Assembly: GCA_002454425.1 (NCBI GenBank)
Contig: DKIV01000055.1
Coordinates: 1 to 58,109 of the forward strand
Length of the DNA: 58,109 nt
Reading direction: 5' to 3'
Origin: Sphingobacteriaceae bacterium UBA6709
Lineage (GTDB): Bacteria > Bacteroidota > Bacteroidia > Sphingobacteriales > Sphingobacteriaceae
Positions 1-7,480 of this stretch are shown one piece after another. Position numbers and translations under genes: made by a program. Position 1 is the first letter of the stretch; each line of letters starts with the position of its first letter. Under the pieces are notes generated by a model. That model saw nothing but the letters and a program-made list of their open reading frames with translations, did no database searches and had not been told where the DNA came from.

Positions 1-26
1 ATATCGATTTCTTCATGTACCGGCTC

Positions 27-108
27 ATGAAAATTTATGCTTAGTCCACAGGTTTTCGCCTTGATCCATGAAAATTTATGCTTAGTCCACAGGTTTTCGG
101 CTTGATCC
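27..108. repeat. 41-bp tandem direct repeat, two copies
   Basis: Two adjacent copies of a 41-base unit occupy 27-67 and 68-108. They differ at one position (c at 59, g at 100). Each begins atgaaaattt and ends cttgatcc. No gene spans them. They lie downstream of the uxaA terminator, so they are either 3' of that transcript or in the leader of a gene left of the window. The function is unknown; slippage or recombination could change the copy number. Confidence 0.9.
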
Positions 109-138
109 TCAAAAGGCTTGGCTGGCATTTAGAAACCC

Positions 139-173
139 AAAAAAGGGTTGGATCATTAACGACCCAACCCTTT
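139..173 (-). terminator. Rho-independent terminator of the uxaA operon
   Basis: A 10-bp perfect stem (142-151 pairing with 164-173) closes a 12-nt loop. Read on the minus strand it is followed by a run of six T (139-144). It lies about 20 bases past the uxaA stop, so the whole GH28-GH105-uronate transcript probably ends here. Confidence 0.85.
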
Positions 174-191
174 CTATACTTAATATAACTA

Positions 192-1691
192 TTATAAAGT
201 CACACCTGTCTTAAAGATAGCTATCTCACGGAAGCCTGTTTTCTCGTGATTAGCGAGTTCACCGTTGGCAACACGTAATATCTTGTCGATGAATAATTCT
301 AAAGCATCATCGAAAGACTGATCTTCAGCTAAAGGACCTGCGTTATAGTCGATCCAATGCTTTTTATTATTAGCAAGCTCAGAGTTTGTAGCGATCTTAA
401 GCGTCGGAACAAACGATCCAAATGGAGTACCACGACCTGTAGTAAATAATACGATATGACAACCAGAAGCTCCTAAGGCAGTAGCTGCAACCAGGTCATT
501 TCCCGGAGCGCTAAGCAAATTCAATCCTTTAGCTTTAAGACGCTCACCATATTTCAATACGTCGACAACATTTGCAACGCCGCCCTTCTGCGTACATCCC
601 AATGATTTATCCTCCAGCGTAGAAATACCCCCAGCCTTGTTACCTGGAGAAGGGTTCTCATATATAGGCTGCTTAAGATCAATGAAATACTGTTTAAAGT
701 CGTTGATCAAATGCACTGTCTTCTCGAAAACCTCATTAGTTACACAACGATCCATTAAGATCGTCTCCGCACCAAACATTTCAGGAACCTCGGTAAGGAT
801 AGTTGTACCACCCTGACTAATCAAAAAGTCAGAGAAATAACCAACCAGTGGATTAGCGGTAATTCCAGAAAGACCATCTGATCCACCGCATTTCAAACCT
901 ACTTTAAGCTCCGAAATGGAAACCGGTTCGCGACGATCCTGACGTACTTCCTCGTAGATATCTTTAAGAAGCTTCTTAGCATCTTCAACCTCATCCTGTG
1001 TGCTCTGGCTGGAAAGGAACTTAATACGAGAGCGATCAAACTGACCTAAAGACATTTCGAACTCATCGATCTTGTTATTCTCGCAACCTAAACCAAGTAC
1101 TAAAACACCACCGGCATTAGGGTGCATCACGATATCACCAAGAATTGTTCTTGTATTTTCGTGATCATCACCAAGCTGCGAACAACCATAGCTATGCTTA
1201 AATACTTCGAAATTGATAGGATTTCCTTCCGCGTCAACGGGATTCTCTTCAGCCTTAAACTCTCTGATAATCTGCTCGGCAATACCATTCACACAGCCTA
1301 CCGTTGGAACGATCCAGATCTCGTTACGAATACCCACATCGCCATTCTTACGTCTGAATCCATTGAACTTAAGATCACGCAAAGGATGCGCAAGCTCATG
1401 GAGTTGCGGATTATAAGAATAATCGAACACATCTTTCAGATTAGTTCTCACATTCTGAACGTGTACATGCTCGCCCACTTTTATATCCTTAGTAGCATGA
1501 CCAATAGGATATCCATATTTCACAACATTTGCATCCAGAGGAATATCAACAATCGCAACTTTATGTCCGCGATCGATATCGTCAACAAGCACAATAGCCT
1601 GTCCCTCAACATCCATTGTTTCTCCCTTTTTAAAGTTTCTTAGCGCAATCACCACATTGTCGCGGGAGTGAATCTTAATAAGTTCTTTCAT
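192..1691 (-). CDS. uxaA: Altronate dehydratase (E. coli-like UxaA)
   Basis: UxaA dehydrates D-altronate to 2-keto-3-deoxygluconate in cytoplasmic galacturonate catabolism. The 499-residue product follows E. coli UxaA closely along its length: an N-terminal SAF-like part (KIHSRDNVVIAL), the segment PTVGCVNGIAEQI, YGCSQLGDDHENTR, GLGCENN, KCGGSDGLSGITANP, ENPSPGNKAGG, KSLGCTQKGG and the ending IAIFKTGVTL. The conserved cysteines fit the metal-dependent UxaA/GarD family. The reading frame stays open upstream to 1817. I chose the ATG at 1691 because homology starts there and the extra 42 codons run into a terminator-like hairpin. The gene is last in the operon, 171 bases after uxaB. A second, divergent paralog lies at 5821-7473. 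Confidence 0.93.
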   Translation of the reverse strand: MKELIKIHSRDNVVIALRNFKKGETMDVEGQAIVLVDDIDRGHKVAIVDIPLDANVVKYGYPIGHATKDIKVGEHVHVQNVRTNLKDVFDYSYNPQLHELAHPLRDLKFNGFRRKNGDVGIRNEIWIVPTVGCVNGIAEQIIREFKAEENPVDAEGNPINFEVFKHSYGCSQLGDDHENTRTILGDIVMHPNAGGVLVLGLGCENNKIDEFEMSLGQFDRSRIKFLSSQSTQDEVEDAKKLLKDIYEEVRQDRREPVSISELKVGLKCGGSDGLSGITANPLVGYFSDFLISQGGTTILTEVPEMFGAETILMDRCVTNEVFEKTVHLINDFKQYFIDLKQPIYENPSPGNKAGGISTLEDKSLGCTQKGGVANVVDVLKYGERLKAKGLNLLSAPGNDLVAATALGASGCHIVLFTTGRGTPFGSFVPTLKIATNSELANNKKHWIDYNAGPLAEDQSFDDALELFIDKILRVANGELANHEKTGFREIAIFKTGVTL

Positions 1692-1810
1692 TATGTGATT
1701 TGTATCTGACTCTTCCTTAAGTCTGTATTTTTTAGCACATTCACCGGTATTTGAGAGCCCCAGGAATGGATGGGCAAAGTTACGAATAGTATTTCTAAAA
1801 GAAAACAGAA

Positions 1811-1849
1811 AACCCATCTGAATCAGCCTTTTACCTCTCCAGATGGGTT
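1811..1849 (-). terminator. Stem-loop between uxaB and uxaA, terminator-like
   Basis: A perfect 10-bp inverted repeat (1811-1820 and 1840-1849) encloses 19 nt. On the minus strand it is followed by a T-rich stretch (ttctgttttcttttag). It sits right after the uxaB stop and 120 bases before the uxaA start, so it could terminate or attenuate transcription. Last-gene uxaA may then be expressed at a lower level or from its own promoter. Confidence 0.6.
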
Positions 1850-1862
1850 ATTTATAAAGCTT

Positions 1863-3308
1863 TTAAATTAGCTCGATTGCCTTGGTCATACCAAGTTTCT
1901 CAATATTAGTCAAATGCTTTGTAACCGCGTCAGCAAGACCAGCTACAGTATTCAGGTCGAGCTTCCAGTTTTTATCATAAGCTAATACCTCTTTAACCAC
2001 CTCAGCCACTGAAGCTTCAGATCCGTCAAACTTAGCCCATGCTCCCTTAGTTAATTCTAAGATGTCAGCGTTATCACTCAAAGCGATAGACTCTTCGCCT
2101 CTCTTACCTTTATAGAAAGCAATAGTTGCCGCAAGAGAAAACGCAAGATGCTGAGGCACCTCGCCTTTACGCTTCACGTACTCAAGAATTGATGGCAATA
2201 CGCGTGTTTCAAACTTAGGGAACGAATTAAGCGAAATGCTCATCAAAAGATGCTTGATATATGGATTCTGGAAGCGCTCTAGCACCTCTGCCGCAAATTT
2301 CTCAAGCTCTTCTTTTGAAAGATCAAGCGTTGGGATGATCTCATTATAGATAGCGTCCTTCAGGAACTTACCTACAACCGGATGCTCAACCGCTTCTCTT
2401 ACAGTATCAATACCGTAAAGATATGCTACTGGTACTAACGCTGTATGTGCTCCGTTCAGGATCCTAACCTTACGTACCTTGTAAGGAGTAACATCTTTAA
2501 CATACAGTACATCTAAACCGATTGAAGGGAAAGGCAATTCTTCAGCAAGAGCGTCAGGACCTTCGATCACCCAAAGGTGGAAAGGCTCGCCTTCAACAAC
2601 CTGCTTGTCTTCATATCCAAGCTCCTCAGTAATTTCCGCGATACGCTCTCTTGGATAACCAGGAACGATACGGTCAACCAACGTATTGCTAAAGGTACAT
2701 GCACTCTCTAACCAACTAACAAATCCTTCACCAAGGTTCCATTTATCCGCATACTGAAGAATATATTTCTTCAAATAGTAGGCGTTCTTATCGATAAGCT
2801 CGCAAGGAATAATGTGAACACCTTTGGATGCATCGCCGTTAAATGTGTTGTATCTATGATTCAACCAAACAGTAAGCTTGGCAGGGAAAGATACCGGAGG
2901 TTGAGCATTTGCCTCATCTTCTTCATTGTAAGCAATACCAGCCTCGGTAGTGTTAGAAACCACATAACGCATCTCCGGGTTTTCAGCAGTCTTCAAATAC
3001 TCATCAAACTGAGTATAAGGATTTAAAGCTCTACTGATAACATCTATCGTCTCATGCTTACTTTCTGCCTGACCGTTCTTCAATCCTCTCAGATACAACG
3101 TGTATAGACAATCTTGCTCATTAAGCATGTCAACCATACCTTTTTCAATTGGTTGAACAACGACAATTGAGCCATTGAAATTGCCTTTTTGGTTTAACTC
3201 ATGGAACATCCAATCCACAAAACAACGCAGGAAGTTACCTTCACCAAACTGAAGAACCTTCTCAGGATACTCACTGTATCCTTTAAATGTTTGCTTATTT
3301 AATTGCAT
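1863..3308 (-). CDS. uxaB: Tagaturonate reductase (altronate oxidoreductase)
   Basis: UxaB reduces D-tagaturonate to D-altronate with NADH, the middle step of galacturonate breakdown. The 481 residues match the usual family length (E. coli about 483). The N-terminal segment VLQFGEGNFLRCFVDWMF (about 18-35) is the start of the mannitol-dehydrogenase-type Rossmann domain. The segment KVRILNGAHTALVPVAYLYG near residue 285 is the C-terminal-domain signature typical of UxaB. It lies 55 bases after the kinase gene, and the order uxaC, kinase, uxaB, uxaA matches the pathway. The fructuronate reductase UxuB is a relative, but the UxaA and UxaC neighbours favour UxaB. Confidence 0.93.
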   Translation of the reverse strand: MQLNKQTFKGYSEYPEKVLQFGEGNFLRCFVDWMFHELNQKGNFNGSIVVVQPIEKGMVDMLNEQDCLYTLYLRGLKNGQAESKHETIDVISRALNPYTQFDEYLKTAENPEMRYVVSNTTEAGIAYNEEDEANAQPPVSFPAKLTVWLNHRYNTFNGDASKGVHIIPCELIDKNAYYLKKYILQYADKWNLGEGFVSWLESACTFSNTLVDRIVPGYPRERIAEITEELGYEDKQVVEGEPFHLWVIEGPDALAEELPFPSIGLDVLYVKDVTPYKVRKVRILNGAHTALVPVAYLYGIDTVREAVEHPVVGKFLKDAIYNEIIPTLDLSKEELEKFAAEVLERFQNPYIKHLLMSISLNSFPKFETRVLPSILEYVKRKGEVPQHLAFSLAATIAFYKGKRGEESIALSDNADILELTKGAWAKFDGSEASVAEVVKEVLAYDKNWKLDLNTVAGLADAVTKHLTNIEKLGMTKAIELI

Positions 3309-3327
3309 TTTATTTTACTAATTATCC

Positions 3328-3344
3328 GGGGCGCTGGCCGCCCC
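3328..3344. other. GC-rich hairpin between kinase and uxaB genes
   Basis: A 6-bp GC-only stem (ggggcg / cgcccc) with a 5-nt loop lies in the 55-base gap upstream of uxaB. No T-run follows it on the minus strand, so it is not a canonical terminator. It may be an mRNA-processing or stability element inside the operon. Confidence 0.4.
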
Positions 3345-3363
3345 TGCTTAAACTTATTTTCTT

Positions 3364-4383
3364 TTACTCTCCGTCAGACTGGATACCACGTGATACGGTG
3401 AGCACATCCTGTCCGGTAGCGTCTCCCTGCTCCTGCAACTTACCAAAAGCTGCAGCAGTAGCGTAATTGACAATGTCCTGCGGCTTATTTCGTAAATAAT
3501 GACCGTAAATAAGTCCCCCCATAAAACAGTCACCACTACCTGAACGATCTACAACACCCGAAGCTCTGAACTCCGCAGAATTATATTGCTGACCATCAGT
3601 GTAAAGACTTGTATAATAAAGGAGGTTATCCTTATCGCTGTCAAAACGAAATGTATTAGCCACGGTCTTACATTTCGGAAACTTCTCCATAATCTCGATA
3701 GAGGTTGCCTTAGCATGCTCAAGGTACGCCTCCCGGCCTCCTTTATCATGGATATTCTCATCGATGCTTGTTCCCAACAAGGAATTTGCAGACCAAATAT
3801 TACCCATTACAAGATCACAGTGCTCCACAAGCTTAGGCATCACATCCACCGGCTGCTTGCCGTACTTCCACAAACGAGCCCTGTAGTTAAGATCCACCGA
3901 AATCTTGATCTTACGAGCAGACGCAGCTTCGAGAGCCTCCAAACATACATCGGCAACATTCTCATTCAATGCGGGACTGATAGCTGTGAAGTTAAACCAT
4001 GATACATCTCTGAGCACCTTGTCCCAGTCAATCATACCGCGCTTCAGCTCTGAAAACGCTGACCGATCTCTATCATAAACCACGCTACTTTTCAGGTCAG
4101 CGCCACGGTCAAGATAATACACCCCAATTCTGTCTCCGCCGTATACTACTGAGGAGGTAAATATTCCTTTATATTCCAGATAGCTTACCACATGTCGCGA
4201 CATGAAGTTGTCTGGAATTCGGGTACAATACTTTACCGGAATATTCCATGCGGCAAGAGCAGTGGCCGTGTTAGCCTCTGCTCCGCCAAAATAAAGAAGA
4301 AAAGGGTGCTTTTCAGATTCGTCACTCCCCGCTGGAGAAATCCGCAAAAGAGGCTCACCAAAGCACAATACTTTACTTATCAC
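3364..4383 (-). CDS. kdgK: PfkB-family sugar kinase, probable 2-keto-3-deoxygluconate kinase
   Basis: This cytoplasmic kinase probably phosphorylates 2-keto-3-deoxygluconate, the product of UxaA, to KDPG. The 339 residues carry ribokinase/PfkB marks: FGEPLLRISP at the N terminus, the FGGAEANTA sugar-binding segment (about 32-40), DLNYR (164-168) and the nucleotide-binding/catalytic signature RSGSGDCFMGG (280-290), with D285 as the expected catalytic base. Its start overlaps the uxaC stop by 4 bases, indicating translational coupling. The KDPG aldolase that would come next is not in the window. Specificity is inferred from context, because PfkB kinases are hard to separate by sequence alone. 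Confidence 0.88.
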   Translation of the reverse strand: MISKVLCFGEPLLRISPAGSDESEKHPFLLYFGGAEANTATALAAWNIPVKYCTRIPDNFMSRHVVSYLEYKGIFTSSVVYGGDRIGVYYLDRGADLKSSVVYDRDRSAFSELKRGMIDWDKVLRDVSWFNFTAISPALNENVADVCLEALEAASARKIKISVDLNYRARLWKYGKQPVDVMPKLVEHCDLVMGNIWSANSLLGTSIDENIHDKGGREAYLEHAKATSIEIMEKFPKCKTVANTFRFDSDKDNLLYYTSLYTDGQQYNSAEFRASGVVDRSGSGDCFMGGLIYGHYLRNKPQDIVNYATAAAFGKLQEQGDATGQDVLTVSRGIQSDGE

Positions 4384-5780
4384 AGATTAAAATAATTTTT
4401 AGCGTTATAATAACAAATATCCTTGATCACCTTGCCTGTCCATTCAACGTCGTTTGGCAATTCGCCATTCTCGATTTCTTCACCAAACAGATTACAAAGA
4501 ATTCTTCTGAAGTATTCATGACGAGGATATGAAAGGAAGCTTCTTGAGTCAGTAAGCATTCCTACAAAGCGGCTGATCAATCCCATGTTGGAAAGAGCAT
4601 TCATTTGTTTGATCATGCCATCTTTCTGATCAAGGAACCACCATCCGGAACCCCATTGTACTTTACCAGGAGTTGATCCGTCGTTAAAGTTACCGATCAT
4701 TGTGGCAAAAAGCTCATTATCGGCAGGATTAAGATTATAGATAATGGTCTTGGCAAGCTGATCGTCTGTATCTAACTTGTTAAGGAACTTAGAAAGCGCC
4801 TCTGCCTGAGTGTAGTCACCGATAGAATCCCAGCCTGTGTCAGGACCAAGGATACTTAACATACGTGTATTATTATTTCTCAAGGCTCCTAAGTGGAACT
4901 GCTGAACCCATCCCTTTGCGTGATCCATGATCGCAAACTCAACCAGCATAGCTGACTTGAATTTGATAACCTCAGCTGTACTTAGGGCAGTGTTTGATCT
5001 AACCTTGTCAAAGATCGCGCTGATCTCAGCCTTAGTATAATCTTCTGCATAAATCTGGTTGATACCGTGATCAGACACACAACATCCGTTTTCATGGAAG
5101 AAATCGTGACGTTTCTGAATCGCTGCTAAATAAGCATCAAAACTATTAATATCAACATCAGCAACTTCCGCGAGCTTGTTTACGTAAGCGTTAAAGGAAA
5201 CATGATCTTCCGGAGCCATCGCCTTATCCGGACGGAACGCCGGACGAACACCAACACCAAATGGATTTTTTGCAATCTGCTGATGGAACTCCAGGGAATC
5301 GATAGGATCATCAGTTGTACAAAGAGTCTCAACGTTCATCTTCTTTAACAAACCCTGTACTGAATATTCGGGAGTCTGTAACTTTGCTGTACACTCATCA
5401 TAAATCGCTTTCGCTGACTTACCATTTAAAATTTCATTTACACCGAAATAACGTTGTAATTCCAAATGAGTCCAGTGGTATAATGGATTTCTCAGAGTGT
5501 AGGGAACTGTCTCAGCCCACTTCTCAAATTTCTCATAATCACTCTTGTTGCCTGTGATATAAGACTCATCCACACCGTTAGTACGCATAGCACGCCATTT
5601 GTAATGATCGCCATACAACCACACCTGGGTAAGGTTATCAAACTGCTTGTTGTTAGCAATTTGCTCAGGGATTAGGTGATTATGATAATCAATAATAGGC
5701 ATCTCCTTCGCATAATTATGATACAGCTCCTGAGCTGTAGCATTGCTTAGAAGGAAGTTTTCATCTAAGAAATTTTTCAT
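4380..5780 (-). CDS. uxaC: Glucuronate (uronate) isomerase
   Basis: UxaC isomerises D-galacturonate to D-tagaturonate and D-glucuronate to D-fructuronate. It is an amidohydrolase-fold enzyme, and the 466 residues match the family (about 470). The metal-binding motif DYHNHL sits at 31-36 (H33, H35). Other family segments are the YLHWTHLE-like LYHWTHLELQRYFG, TTDDP, RPAFRPDKA, VSDHGIN and a C-terminal SRSFLSYPRHEYFRRILCN. It is the entry point for free galacturonate released by the upstream GH28 and GH105 enzymes. It lies 40 bases after the 550-aa dehydratase gene and overlaps the kinase gene by 4 bases. Confidence 0.96.
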   Translation of the reverse strand: MKNFLDENFLLSNATAQELYHNYAKEMPIIDYHNHLIPEQIANNKQFDNLTQVWLYGDHYKWRAMRTNGVDESYITGNKSDYEKFEKWAETVPYTLRNPLYHWTHLELQRYFGVNEILNGKSAKAIYDECTAKLQTPEYSVQGLLKKMNVETLCTTDDPIDSLEFHQQIAKNPFGVGVRPAFRPDKAMAPEDHVSFNAYVNKLAEVADVDINSFDAYLAAIQKRHDFFHENGCCVSDHGINQIYAEDYTKAEISAIFDKVRSNTALSTAEVIKFKSAMLVEFAIMDHAKGWVQQFHLGALRNNNTRMLSILGPDTGWDSIGDYTQAEALSKFLNKLDTDDQLAKTIIYNLNPADNELFATMIGNFNDGSTPGKVQWGSGWWFLDQKDGMIKQMNALSNMGLISRFVGMLTDSRSFLSYPRHEYFRRILCNLFGEEIENGELPNDVEWTGKVIKDICYYNAKNYFNL

Positions 5781-5820
5781 TCCCTTTAATATTTATATTA
5801 AAAAATCTAGTTCTTGTCTC

Positions 5821-7473
5821 TCATAAAGATACTCCGCGCTTCCACGGAATAAAATCATTTTGTCCGTGACGCACCGCACTCACCTGAATCTCGCCGCTGG
5901 CAACCCGTATAACGTAATCCAGAATTCGTTCTCCAGCTTCTTCAATGGTTTCGCTGCCTTCGATTACCGATCCGGTATTCACGTCAATAATATCATTCAT
6001 TTTGTTATACAGTTTAGTATTACTGCTTAACTTAACTACCGGTGTAATAGGGTTTCCTGTAGGGGTGCCTAAACCCGTAGTAAATAATACTACATTGGCA
6101 CCCGCGGCTACTTCAGCGGTAGTAGATTCAACGTCATTACCAGGCGTACACAAAAGCGTCAATCCGGGTTTGCTCACCTTTTCAGGATAATCCAGAACAT
6201 CGGCGACAGGGGATGTTCCTCCTTTTTTAGCGGCTCCGGCTGACTTTATGGCATCAGTAATAAGACCATCTTTTATGTTTCCTGGCGAAGGATTCATATC
6301 GAATCCTGAACCTACCGCCTCAGCCTGGGCACTATATGTCCGCATAAGCAATGAAAAGCGCTCTGCTGTAGGTACATCCACGCAGCGGTCACTCAGGTTT
6401 TGCTCAACGCCACATAACTCCGGAAACTCGGCCAAAATAACGGAGCCTCCAAGTGCTACGAGGAGATCCGAAGTATATCCAATAGCCGGATTTGCGGAGA
6501 TTCCTGAAAAACCATCAGATCCACCACACTCCAAACCGATACATAACTTACTTAATGGTGCTGGCTTACGTTCATACTCATTTGCCTTAGCAAGACCAGC
6601 AAAGGTTAACTTGATTGCCTGAGATATTAATTCAGCTTCTGTTCCAATCTTTTGTTGCTCCAAAACGTACATAGGCTTGTTAAACTCCGGATTACGTTTC
6701 TTAATTTCATCCTGAAGTATGCTTACCTGCGCGTTCTGGCAACCAAGGCTTAAAACAGTAACACCAGCTACATTCGGATGCACGATATACCCTGCTAACA
6801 GTCCGCAAAGTGCTACCGCATCCTGTCTAGTGCCTCCGCAACCCGCCGGATGCGTAAGAAACTTTATACCATCAACATTCGGGAATAAACGCTCTGAAAC
6901 CGGCGTCACATCAACTTCCTCAAGCTGCGCATTAGCAATCTCTTCCTGACTGGCTCCAGACTTATATAAATCAATCAGCTGTTTTGCCTGATTTATATAG
7001 TTACGGTTCCGGCCATACCCAAGCTGATCTACCATCGCCTGCTCCATCACCTCAAGGTTTCTGTTCTCGCAGAACACCATTGGCACTACCAACCAATAAT
7101 TTCCGGTACCCACGCTTCCATCTTCACGATGAAACCCGTAAAAGAATTTGTCCTTCCACTTGGTTACGTCGGGCACATGCCAGGTCGTCTTCCGATCGCC
7201 GATAGTAAAACCGTGAGCAGCGTGCTTTATATTTTCTGTCGACAGTAATCCGCCGCGCACAATCGGCGACTGAGCCTTACCAACCAGCACTCCGTACATA
7301 AATACCTCATCGCCTTGCGCCAGATCTACCGCGGCAAACTTATGCTTCGCCTGGATAGGCTCTTTTATTTCATACGATGTTCCCTGATAGGAAACCTCTT
7401 CTCCGGCAGACAAATCTGCTAATGCTACCACCACGTTATCATCGGGGTGTACTTTTAAAACCCTTTGCTTCAT
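5821..7473 (-). CDS. UxaA-family altronate dehydratase-like protein (550 aa)
   Basis: This is a second UxaA-family protein, about 50 residues longer than the 3'-end paralog. It keeps the core motifs: KVHPDDNVVVAL at the N terminus, HREDGSVGTGNYWLVVP, HPAGCGGTRQDA, LSLGCQNAQ, ECGGSDGFSGISANP, MNPSPGNIKDG, AGAAKKGGTSPV, CTPGNDVEST and the ending FIPWKRGVSL. It diverges strongly from the E. coli-like copy around the Cys-containing segments (PAGCGGTRQD in place of YGCSQLGDD). It follows the GH105 gene by only 7 bases, so it belongs to the pectin operon. It may be the altronate dehydratase used by many Bacteroidetes, or it may act on another sugar acid. I cannot settle which from sequence, so I give no symbol. 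Confidence 0.85.
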   Translation of the reverse strand: MKQRVLKVHPDDNVVVALADLSAGEEVSYQGTSYEIKEPIQAKHKFAAVDLAQGDEVFMYGVLVGKAQSPIVRGGLLSTENIKHAAHGFTIGDRKTTWHVPDVTKWKDKFFYGFHREDGSVGTGNYWLVVPMVFCENRNLEVMEQAMVDQLGYGRNRNYINQAKQLIDLYKSGASQEEIANAQLEEVDVTPVSERLFPNVDGIKFLTHPAGCGGTRQDAVALCGLLAGYIVHPNVAGVTVLSLGCQNAQVSILQDEIKKRNPEFNKPMYVLEQQKIGTEAELISQAIKLTFAGLAKANEYERKPAPLSKLCIGLECGGSDGFSGISANPAIGYTSDLLVALGGSVILAEFPELCGVEQNLSDRCVDVPTAERFSLLMRTYSAQAEAVGSGFDMNPSPGNIKDGLITDAIKSAGAAKKGGTSPVADVLDYPEKVSKPGLTLLCTPGNDVESTTAEVAAGANVVLFTTGLGTPTGNPITPVVKLSSNTKLYNKMNDIIDVNTGSVIEGSETIEEAGERILDYVIRVASGEIQVSAVRHGQNDFIPWKRGVSL

Positions 7474-7480
7474 AAAAAAA

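Noticed and set aside
1122..1643. 173-codon plus-strand frame opposite uxaA
   Set aside because: It lies within the highly conserved uxaA coding sequence on the other strand and resembles no protein family.
1692..1817. 42-codon N-terminal extension of uxaA
   Set aside because: It reads into a terminator-like stem-loop and has no counterpart in UxaA, which starts at the ATG at 1691.
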